Assembly: GCA_027886175.1 (NCBI GenBank)
Contig: JAJNNQ010000018.1
Coordinates: forward strand, 14,551,001-14,615,000
Direction: 5' to 3'
Length of the DNA: 64,000 nucleotides
From: Phylloscopus collybita
Lineage: Eukaryota > Chordata > Aves > Passeriformes > Phylloscopidae
Part shown: positions 20,601-31,900 of the stretch, one piece after another
Layout: every line of letters begins with the position of its first letter
Position numbering within the stretch: the stretch's first letter is position 1
Made by a program: the position numbers and the translations under genes
The notes under the pieces: generated by a model
What the model was told of the DNA's origin: nothing
The model's database searches: none
Seen by the model: the letters and a program-made list of their open reading frames with translations, nothing else

Positions 20601-23600
20601 CAATACTGAATGCTGATGCCAGTGGCAGATCCCTGAGTAATGTGACAGGTGGAAACAATTTTCTGCCATGTTTGGTAAGGATGTTATAATTTGGGGGTGA
20701 GGGGTGGTCACTGTATAAGACTGCATAACTGTTCTGGCAAACAGCAACCCTTCATTTAATGTGGGAGCTGACTCCCACCCTGTGTAGCTTCTCTCCCCCC
20801 AACCTTTTTTTTTTTTTAGCAAGACCTCATGGTGGATTAAAGAAAAGTATCCAAGTTCTTTATCTCTTTGCAATACTAAATACATCAGGGATAACTCTGA
20901 TGTCTCCAGGTTAGCCCCCAGATGGGCAGATGAGACTAATGACACTGCAACTACCTGAGAATTTGTGGAAAGCCACCAGGAAGTGATACCAACCCAGAAC
21001 AACATGAGCTGGTATCCTTGATCTCTCTTTCTAATTGAGGATGACCCAGACTCAAGTGTTCCTTCCCCACCCCCGTTAGTAAATTTTGTTAGCAACATTT
21101 GAAAAGTGATATTAAACAGTGGGGTATTTTTTCCTAATTCATATTTCTAGGAAATATTAAACCGTCTCTCTTATCAGAATTATAGTATTAGTAAAGCTGC
21201 CTTTTTATGATAGATAACTGAGGTTTCAGAGCTGTTTCATCCTGAAACAGAGTGATTAGAAGAACGTAGAACATAGTGAAAGGCAACAATGAAGTATTCA
21301 TGGCCCCACAGGCAAGGAAGCAGTTTAAGCTTCTTAGGTTTTGTCATGAGGATTTGTGAGGTATCTGTAGTGTAGCTCGATTTTCAGGCTTTTACTTGAG
21401 TATCTAATTACTTGCTCATTTGTTGATTTCTTCATTAAGAGCATGAGTGTTAAATTTGGCTCTTGCAGGTAGAAGATTGAGGAAGGAAGCCTCCAAGGAG
21501 GAGAAGATGTGAAACAATCAGAGCAGGAGAAAGGTTACTTCAGTTTTGGAGATAGGGCACAGAACTCAGTAAGATGGAGCTTGGTCCACTGTAGCTCATG
21601 AGAACAGGTAAGTAGCAGCTATTTCCATTAGAAACCTGTAACTTACACCTTTAGATTTCAACACTTGGCTGTTGTTTGGTACTGAAGATTGTTTGGTGGC
21701 CCCAACAACTCCATGAATCTCCCAGGATGACTTTCTTTCTTTCCCTTCTTCTCCCTGATGAGTTTGAAAATGCTTCCTACTGTGTGTACAACACAGTCTC
21801 AGGGAGACTTCAGGTTGTGAGTTTGAGGATGTTTGACAGTTCGGCACTGTCATCACAACACTGGCAGTCCTTGGCCAAATGGCAGGTGCAGGCACAGTGA
21901 GCTGAGCCACAGAAGGTGAAATGGCAGAAGGGATGCTCTGAGAGTGCTGGTAAGACCACAGCATGGGAACATGCTTTGCTATGCTGAGTATTGTACAGAT
22001 CTGGATTGATTGCAGCTGATGGAAACATAGCACAGAAACCTGGCAGTGATCGATAGACACGTGCATAAAACACTTGGTACTCTGGATGGAAAACTGATAG
22101 AAAAGCAGAGTTACGTCATGAGAGGATGGCAAAAGTGGTGCTTAGTTTTATAGGAGGTTATTTATATTGATAAAAGTTTTTAAGTTAAGATTCCTGGTAT
22201 CATTTATCTCTTCAGTAATACTGAACAGATCTGAAACGTTTCCTGGAATTATTCAATAAAATAAAATGCTTCACCTTCATTATGGCCTGTCTCTGTGTAC
22301 TCAGTGCCAGTACTGTCCTTTAGAGCCCTAAAAGTATTTATTTTAGAAATGAGGCTTCCATTGTTGTTCAAGTTCCATTTTCTCTTAGCCTGTCAATTAC
22401 TTTGTTGCAATAGTGTTTGCTCCTTTTCTTCTTTTCCATGGCCTTTCCCTCTCTGAGTGCTTATTTTCCTCAGAACAGCTGACAGGCCAAATGCAATAAA
22501 TGTAAATGAGGAGGAGCAATTATACCAATTCCATTAGAGGAAAACCCTCTTACTTGATAGCTGAATTCTGTTTATACCAGCTAAAAGTATTGTCCCAGTT
22601 CATGGCTTTCTGGTTTTGCTACTGTTCTTTCATAAGAATTGTAACTTATTGGAAAGAAGGCCCTTTTTCCTCTTCCCAACCAGAGGTGATGCCCCTCCAG
22701 GTAAATTTGTTAATACAATGGAGTTTGACAATTCATTCAAAAAGAAAAATTTCCTCTGAGTTTGAGAAAATCCATTGACGTGGGATTGTAAACTGGATTC
22801 TGTCTCTTCACAATATCTCACAAGCACTGCAGCAATGACAGGAGGCAATTACAAGGGAGCGTGTCCCACTACATTAACCATTAATGCCTCTACATCGTTG
22901 CCCTAAGCCTCTCGTATAATTTAATGCGAAGATCCACACTGACATTAAGAGAGAAGGTTTTCAGATGCAATTTTCATCACAACCATCTTGCCTTGTTGTC
23001 CTCGACCTGAATTTTTACTGATGCTGCTTCCTATTAAGCGTGAAGCCCTATGAATAGTTTTAACAGATATTTGTGAAGATGCAGAAAAAGCAAGGAAGGT
23101 TGACGTATAAAGTTGAGCATTGTTGTTATTTCTGCCAGCCCTGAGATTTGCTGGTAAGTGCTCTTGTATCTGAATTTATTGATAAATCCTGCTATTCCAG
23201 GGGCAATCACTTGAATTTAAGCTTGCCATGCAGACAGGATAAAAAGACAATAGATTTTTCAGAGTAACATTGAATATCTGAAAAATGTTTGGGTTTGTTT
23301 TTTTTTTTTTTCCCTCACTATACATTTTAGGGGTAGCTATACAAACAGGTTCACTGGCATCCTCTTTGTGTTGCTGAGTAACAGCTCTTGATACTTGTTG
23401 CTTTTGCAAAACTCATCTCTGTAGCAAAGTTAATGCAGAGAAAGGACAGTGAGGTGAGTTCACCTGCCTGGACAGAGCCTGCTAGCTGAGGAGGCATGGG
23501 AGTCCTGAGGAAGGACAGAGATGTTTGTTGTCAAAGCACAGTCAATGTCCTTTTCTGTTGGTAGGAAAACGGAGCCTTTCTGAGCTTCCCCTGAGTTTCA

Positions 23601-24704
23601 GGGAGCCAACACTGCGTGCTCAGGTCCTGGGGCAGGGCCATCAGGTGCAGGGAGTGACAGACACACAGCTTTCTCCTTCCTCTCTGTAACATACTGATAT
23701 CAGCCCCTTTCTTTTTCCAAGGAGTTTTTGTTTCCAAAACTGATTTGTGGTGTGTGTCAGGGAAAGTCTAAACTGTCAGAGAATGCTAAGCAAAACCAGT
23801 TTCTCAGTACACCTTGTGTTTACTGCAAAATCCAAATTGTTTTTGTCCTATTCTTGCTTAAAATGTATGTAAATCTGTCTTGATCTTGCATTACACAAGT
23901 AAATATATGTGTTGATGCTGGGACTCTGATTTTACACCAGTGTCCATGGAGGCAGCTGTCAGGCTGCTCCTGCCTTCTCTTGTGTTCTCAGCTACTGAAA
24001 AATCTTTTAGAAATCCGTAGCAAAACTGAAAAACTGAAACTGTGTCCCTGCCTATTTTTAGCAAGGCTAAAGTGAGAACTTGAGGAGAACTGAAAGAGAA
24101 GACTCCTTCAAATTCTTTACTGTTTGAAAATTGAAGGACCTGCTTAGAGTAAGGCAAAGAACTGGGAGCTTTTTGACAGAGTTTGGTTATTCTCCAGGGT
24201 AACTTCCACATGACTGAGTCTGCCTTGCTGAAAGCTGTTTCCTTCTTCACATCACTTTTCTGCTTAAAACCAAGTCCACTGTGTTAGGTTCCAAGCAGCA
24301 AGAATTTACATTCCTCTGACATGTAAAAATCCTGAATTTATCTACAGAGTGTTTCCATAAATAACAGCTGTCTCTATGGTGAAAAAAAAAAAACCAACTT
24401 ATTTTCAGAATAGTTCTTGTTTACATAAAAATCAGCAAATAATGTCTTTTATAAATCGAATTTCATCCCATATATCTATTGTGGGACAGAAACTGCTTGT
24501 GTAGAGAACAACATGTGAGCTCTAGTCACTCAGGACATAATTACCACTGAGATCTATGGCTGATGCTAAGATCAATTTTAGGTGTATTATATGTACCTCT
24601 AGCTGGGAAAATTTGCATCCTTATATGGATTATAATTGTGATTATGATGATAATATTCCAGGAAGTCAAGATATGTGTAGAAGAGCAATAGATTTGCAAT
24701 AAGA

Positions 24705-24764
24705 GCATAAAGTGCTCTTTATGCAATTTGTCATTGCATAAAGAGCACTTTATGCAATGACAAA
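24705..24764. repeat. Nested perfect palindrome (hairpin-forming)
   Basis: Arms of 23 bp, 24705-24727 and 24733-24755, are perfect reverse complements around the 5-base loop 'ttgtc'. A second, overlapping inverted repeat, 24727-24743 against 24748-24764, has 17-bp perfect arms around 'agca'. Each 23-bp arm is itself an 8-bp inverted repeat (GCATAAAG / CTTTATGC). The same unit thus occurs in alternating orientation. Confidence 0.93.
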
Positions 24765-27578
24765 GGAAATGTTTCATAAGGCTTATCAATAGTTTCCCCA
24801 AGTTTTCTCATTTTCAGAGGGGAGGTTTTTAGTTGTTCATAATGTAATGCTGAGGTTATGACTTCAGAAAGAAGAAACTGATCATAGTGGCAAAAAATAC
24901 TAACAAGGAAGTTGCTGCTACAGGAGAAAATTAAGTGTCTTAGTCATTCATTCACAGAGACCAGGGAAAGTCACAGCAAATTAAGTGGTGCTGTCTCCCA
25001 AGCCATTCACAACTAAATGATGTATCTCAATATAACCAAAGCTGTATTAATTACTGACAATAAATTAGCTCCTCTTTCAACAGAGAAAACGACTAAAGGC
25101 TTATTTAGAAAATATATGTATATCTACATAGCCTCTCAAAGAACAGTGATAATTGCTTTGTATTGCAATGTTAAAAAGAGTTACATGCATTGTTTGGAAT
25201 GAAGAGACTCTGAAAACTGCATTAAGAATATTTGAGAACTGAAAATTCTATTACAGTCAAATAACTTGAATCGTGATGGTGCAGTGCCACATTAACTTTG
25301 GGAGATGTTACTCTCTCCAATAATGGAACATATCAGCATGATGCAGTTTAGTGGCCTGACTCCCACCCATGTGGTGTGATGCTGCTAAAAAGTTTGTGTG
25401 CCATTTGGACAATTCAGGACATGGTTTCCCTTAGTAAATTCATTTTCCATCAGAGGACATTCAGTCAAAGGGAGAAGATGGTAAAAATGGGAAATATGAG
25501 GAAATATGGGAAAAGTATTTCCTCCTCACCAGCTTTTGGTCTAGTCAAAGAACCACCTTGTTTTGTGGCCTTGATGTCAGAGTTGAGTCCTGCACTGAAG
25601 TTTGTACCCTGAAAAGAAAATATTACAACAAGTTTATGATTTTTCTGGATACTTTTCAGTTCTTAATTTCAAAATATGTTGCACTTCACTTTTACCCAGC
25701 AACTGAGGAAATGGGGGGTTGTTTTACAGAATGGGTGTTTTTGTTGAGATGCTGTTCTACTAGAAATAAATGTTATTGTCCACGTCTATAACTGGCAAAA
25801 ACTTGTTAATAATGATGCCTTAAATTGATGATGAAACAGTTATTTCCAGAAAAATACCCTCTCTAATAATGAGGCAGGAGCCACGATTTTATCTGAGAAG
25901 AACAGGTTATATCTATGCAGTTCCTGTGACATTGTACTGTATTTTTTTCATGCATTACATTTAGGTCACAGAGTGGCTTAAGCTGTCCTTCACTGCTCTT
26001 TCCAGTAGCTGCTCCATCCATGTCCTGCTTTGCCTCCTAAGCTGTGCCTGGGTACCTGCTTTAGTGCTTAGATGGTGCATTAGTACTGGAACTGGATAAT
26101 TAATGGGTTTTAATCTGGATCACTTTCCTGACTCAGTTCATCACACATCTACAGCTCCCTCTGTCCTGCCTCAGCTAAAGGAGAAAGAACAAATGAGTGG
26201 AGAAAAAGTTAATCTGGGGCAGGATAAACCAAGAGTCCTTGAAAAAAATATATGGAAAACTGTGGTCTCAGCAAAGATCAGTTACTTTTATGTCTTAATT
26301 TGCTCTCTGGGAGAAATTAAAGAGAATTTACAAACTTGTAAGCAGACTGCCTATGAGCACTTGGATCTGTTGTTATCTGTCATAGCAGGATATGACTTAT
26401 TACTGTTTTTGGTAATACAGTCTGACATTTGTTTATCAAACTCATTCTCTCTGTTAACCGAAGCACAATTAAAAAATCCCTTTTCCTCCTTTTCTTTTTT
26501 TATGAAATGTAAGAGGTCTCATCTTGCTGTTCTCTGATTGTGAGGTTTACTAGTCAACACTGATAGCATGTGTTTGTTTGTATTAAATTATGTGAATTGA
26601 CCTTGACAAAAATCTTGCATGATATGATCTCTTTTCTTTGTATTTCTTTTGCTACATTAATTTAGTATAAAAAGGCTTGATATTTAGCATCTTGCAACAA
26701 TGCTTTTTATTCTGCTTGCATCTCCATTTGTGCTGAGTTAAATAATACTCTGCTATCATGGTGAGATGACACCAATGCAGTTTTTATGCCAGATGTGATA
26801 GTAGTCTAATTGGTCTAAATGTCAGGTTCTGTCAGTAGCTCAGGGGCTAGTGTGGAGACTGGTAAAGACTCGGTAACATTAAAATATGTAACTTGCTTTG
26901 CCTACACCACAGGTAATTTAGAAAGTGCATTTTATGTGCTATTATTGTCTCTACATGGTTAAACCGCCTAATGTTTAAATGTCCACAAAGCCTGACTGTG
27001 AGTAATCTTGACTAATGTTTAGATTTAGCAGAACAGTTAAACAGAAGTCAATTGAAGTTAGCAATACATGTAAGCATGTAAGTGGTTTTCGTAATAAAGG
27101 AAAATGTCCTTAAGTGTTTGCTTGAAAACGGATTTCGATTTCTATACAAATAACTGAAATTCACAGCAATGTGTGGAGTGTGACACATTGAAGGTCATGA
27201 ACTGTTTAAAGCAATGGGTTCATCTTCTCAGATACCTGATTTTATGAAGTGGCACTTTTGGATCTTCACCAAAATTCAGCTTAACAGATGATTTCCTAGA
27301 GTGGGTTTTTAAATCCCTTCAGATTTTCACTGACAACATGGTAAAGTGTTAGAGAACAACTGAGTTGCAGTGACTGTAGCTGGAATTAAACACCTTGAAT
27401 TTCAATTCTTCTGGAAAAGCAGTAATTTATTTCTACCAGGAGGGGCTGCTCAGCAACTGTTTCTTGGTTGCAAAACGAGTCCAAGAGAAAAAGCCTAGCT
27501 GGGCTCCAGATCTGTGTATGTCAGATGTTCACACATGCCTCCCAAATTTCAGACAGCTTGTAAGAAAGGTTCCTTCCC

Positions 27579-27598
27579 TGTGTGTGTGTGTGTGTGTG
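27579..27598. repeat. (TG)10 microsatellite
   Basis: Ten perfect TG units, 'ccc' then tgtgtg..., run into 'cacgtgcatg'. It is probably polymorphic in length. Confidence 0.95.
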
Positions 27599-28539
27599 CA
27601 CGTGCATGCTCTCATCAAGCCTTGGATGATGCTCTGAAACTTCAGTCACAGGGTAGAGTCTTTCACTCAATGATAGCAATGGCTCGGGTCTTTGTGCCTC
27701 TGTGCTTCAGCTTTCATTAATCTAAATAATAATAATACTCAATAATTAAATAATCTTTTGAAGTATTATTAATATTATAAATAAAATAGTATTTTTAAAA
27801 CTCCTTTTTCATACCATTATGGCTCTTCTTATTACACTGAGTGATTTACAGTTTTGGCAGAGAAGAGGAAATGAGAATTCAAAGCATTGCAATACTTCCA
27901 AAAAAACCACCATGCTGTTTTTGCTTCACATTGCCCTACTCATGCACCAGAGCTGACCTTACTCTTGTAACACTGAAGGAAAAGCTGCCTTAGACATCCA
28001 TAACAGTGGTCTTGAAATGTTCTCAGACTTCTTGGCTTTCTTAGATTTGTTCACAAATTCTGCTCTGATATTTTTGGTTGTGCTCCAAAGCAACCTCCTC
28101 ATCTGCCAGCCTGGACCAGCCAAGCTCCCTGCATGGCCACTTGCCCTGCAAAGCTGTTGATCGTGACTGCAGCCAGCTCCTGGCAAGGCAGGCACATTTC
28201 CTCAGCAGCCAGGAGCAGATGCCCTCACATAAGGGTGGAGCTATGCATCATCTCTGTCCAAGGATTTCTTTGGTAAAGGATTTCTAGCTGTGCTCTTCAA
28301 GACAGAATACATTTGTTATTCTTGCACAATTGTCTTTAACGGTGTCTTCTCTTTGGTGTATGGCCCTGGGCAGCCAGGGTGACTCCCTGTGATGTGTCTG
28401 GTCAGTTGGAGTAACACACCCACCTTCTGCAGGTGAATGGAGACTGGGAAAGCTGTGCCTCTGCAGGCCATGGGTGTCTGGTCTCTAATCAAGGATGGGG
28501 CAAATGGAAGAGATGGTGAGATTCTAGGGGAGATCTAGG

Positions 28540-28919
28540 TGTAGCAGAATTTCTTAGGGAACGTGGGCATGAGGTATTTTGGGATGAGATTTGAACTACC
28601 CCAAACTGGGCCTCAGTTTCAGGCCTGTCTAGAAGTAGACAGAGCTGTGGCACAGTTAGAAATTCACTTTAAGGTGTGTTTAAACATTAGATAGCATAGT
28701 TATAGTGTGGTTATGGTGACTTCCTTAAGGGTGAAATTGTTTACATTCTTTCTTACACTGAATGCCTGTTAGAAAACACCTGTAACTGTGAACTATCTGA
28801 AACTGTATTTAACCCCCCTTCCCAGAAGAATAAACGGAGAACGCATGATCTAACTAAATTGGTCGTATGTGCGTTGCTCTGACCAGCTTCCCACTTTAGT
28901 CAGGAGTTCCCTGGTTCCA
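28540..28919 (+). mobile_element. Probable solo LTR, about 380 bp
   Basis: The segment starts TGTAGCAG and ends GGTTCCA. It contains a TATA-like 'gtatttaacc' near 28805 and AATAAA at 28829-28834, the promoter and poly(A) layout of an LTR on the plus strand. Flanking hexamers 'tctagg' (28534-28539) and 'gctagg' (28920-28925) match at 5 of 6 positions, consistent with a decayed 6-bp target duplication. The boundaries are inferred from these ends and are less certain than for the LTR at 5771. No internal viral genes are attached. Confidence 0.6.
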
Positions 28920-28925
28920 GCTAGG

Positions 28926-31900
28926 CAGGAGGGGATGTAGGTCAGTGGTGACTTTGACACCTGTTGAACACAGCCTGTGTCACCTGGTGACCTGTGCTCT
29001 CCCTTGTGGCACAGAGGGGGGCAGTAGCTCCCTCCACTTTGTCCTATTCTGCTGCAGATGTACCCAACAGAAATCATTCTTCAGTCACATTTGCCTCTAC
29101 GTTCTTGGAGGACTCTCAGTTCTGTGGACCTATCCTGGAGCCATAGGTTCACACTGAGGGAGACCCTTCATCAAGTGTCAGTGACAGGAGCCTGTGGGGA
29201 GTGTCTGTGCCCAGACTCTGGAGCAGGGGACAGGAGGGATCTCTCTGTGAGCAGACTGGTCTGGAGGCAATGATGACAGCCAGCTTTGAGGATTACCCTC
29301 TTGCCAAAGCTGTAGACAAGATTTGTGACTGAGCAGGGATTTGATTCCTGCCTGACAGAGTCAGAGGAGCTAATGCATTAGAAAAGAGGGTAGTTGTTAC
29401 ACCCCAAATCTCTGTGTATGTGCAGGTTCCATGGTTGCTGTTTGTCCACACATAGCAGGAAGGAATTTGACTGGCCAAGGTGTTAAATTTTATGAACATG
29501 CTCTTGAGAGGAGATGACTTTGATTTACACTGTCAAAGAATATAATGTAGGGGAGTCTTGTGTGTCCACACGTCATGAGTTATAAATGAGACAGTTCTGC
29601 TCATTCATTCACTGTTTTTAATGAGTGCAAACTTAGAACACAGTAGTGAAAAAAATTCTTTTTGCCACCAGGGATCTGGGCCTGAATGGCTTCAAAACAT
29701 CTGAGCAGAAAGTGTGCATTACTCTCCGGTTTCATCATGTCACTTTCATCCTTTATTATTCCCTTTTTTAGCTACAACCCCTCTTACGTTTGGGTTTTGT
29801 TGTTTTGGGGTTTTTCTTTGGCCTCAGGGACCTTTTCTTTCCAGGATACCTTGCTCTTTGTCTGTGAGACTTCTGTTTCCTGCCCTCTATGATCACTCTC
29901 ACTTGAGCCAAGACTAAGCACGAGATACAGAAGTCTAAACTTCAATTTTTTACTCTCAGATGTTTCTCACAGAAAATCAGTGCTTTGGTTTTGAGCTCAC
30001 ACTTTGTAAATGTGTTAAAGATGACCATCTTCACCTGTCCAAGACCTCTATTATTACTCTTCAGCTGCAGAGGTGAGGTGAAGACTGCTTACATGACAGC
30101 TTTCTTTTCCAACTCCAAATGGTGCCTTAAACTCCAAGACACTTGTAAAATCTTCCAGCTTTCTTCAAATAGGTGTCTAGTGCTCAGTTACCATCCATCC
30201 AAGAGACTGGGTCAATGCTGGTTGACTGGGTCAGCCCCATTCAGGGCTTGCAATCCATACAATGTTGTGTGGATATGAAAATCAGGCTGGATGCTGGTCC
30301 AGAAACATCTCCTGAGCACACCTGATTCACATGAAAACCAGTCAAATAGCTACCATCATCCTCCACCTCACAGAGATGTGCTCTCCACAGGCTGTTTCGC
30401 ACCATGTAAACTCACGTTTATTGTCCATTTGCAGTTCTGTTTTGCACTGATTATTTTAGAAACCTTTGCATGTATTTGCATATCCATTTACATTAGGAGG
30501 ACTTGTTGGCAAGAGTGAAAATGGAAGGGAAATGTAGTCATTAGTGTTCTGATAATGTTTCATAGTGTTTGATTCCAGAGCTCCTGCTTGTCCATTAATG
30601 TAGACACTGGCAATTCTGAGTTCATAACAGCCCTTTTCTCATCAGACATGCTTGGGAATGATTCTGGGGCAGTTTAGACAGGACAGACTAATCTCTGCTG
30701 CTGCTCTTCCATAGGAGATACAGCAGCTAAGGGCTCAGGAAGCAAGTTGGTGAATTCTGCATGTTGTAAGAAACCATCAACGTCCAGCTTTATGTTGCCA
30801 GGCGCTGCTTCCTTGAGTGCTTCTTTTTGAGTAGGGAGTGCATGGCAAGGCAATAAATTTATTTTTAAAAACTGCATTGGAGTGTTTGAGAGTAACCAAG
30901 CAACATAGGTAATGTGCATTAAAAATGTAGTACACAAAAGGACAAGGCAGCAAGAATTCTTCCACTAGCATCTGAATTACATGATTCATTCTCTGTGTCC
31001 TCACAGAGGTGTAAACCAGACTGGCATTGTTGCAGACAAAGGATCTGTGCTGTTAGAGACTCCCTCTGTAGCCTTCAAGTTTTCCATGCTCACACCTGGC
31101 ACTGCCTTTAGTTAGAGATGAATCTGTAAGAGATCATCCCTTGGAGAAGGTAGTTAATGGGCAGCAGTGCTTTGAAGTGTTTTTGCAATACTACACTGTT
31201 GCCTGGGGAACCTGTGTTTCTGCCAAAAGAACTTTAAAAATGCCATGGCATTCTGCCCCAGGGTCCTTTAGAGCTGAGCAAGGGTGCAAACCACATTCCA
31301 GTAAAGTGACTTCAGCAAGCTGTTTGCCATCACCTTAGGTCTGTTCCAGTTTTCTTAAATTGGCTGTGCATTATTTACAGCTGAGAGGAAAAAGGCAAAC
31401 AAGATTAAAGCAATTGTATTGATGAGAGAACAGACCATCCACAGGGATGATTTGTCCTTTAGGTTCATTACATCAATGTACATTCACCACTGTCACTGAT
31501 ATTGCTTTGCTGACTAATCATACAGGTCTTTAAACTTCTGGTCCTAAAAATCCCATGGGAATTGGTGACTCTTGTCAGTGAACTCACAGAGTCACACGAC
31601 CCTTGGCAGAGCCTAACTTTTGGGAGGATATCTTGATCCTAAATTCTGCTGGGAGCCTCAGGACATGAGTTTCCAACCTGTGCAGGTCAGGAGCCCACCC
31701 AGTGGGGCTTGTGTTCAGACCCCACAGAGAGGGCTCTTCTTCCTGCTAGCTCTTGTGTTGGGTGTGGCACAGGTTTGTGTCTTCTCCTTCAGCTAAGACA
31801 GACTGGTGATCTAGGTGATCTCAGGAGGTCACTTCCAACATAAATGATTGTGATTTCATAATCTGTACTTTAGTCCTAGGTATACATTCATTGGAAGCAA

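Larger units (their letters stand above)
17276..28539. other. Intergenic region right of ATG2B, no supported gene
   Basis: This is AT-rich non-coding DNA. It holds a T17 run (17605-17621), a nested palindrome (24705-24764) and a (TG)10 run (27579-27598). Minus-strand ORFs of 184 codons (20544-21098) and 178 codons (21596-22132) show no recognisable domain, signal peptide or homologous family and I do not call them genes. Any lncRNA cannot be recognised from sequence. Confidence 0.6.

Noticed and set aside
26103..26537. 144-codon plus-strand ORF
   Set aside because: No domain, no promoter or splice context, and AT-rich low-information translation; likely chance.
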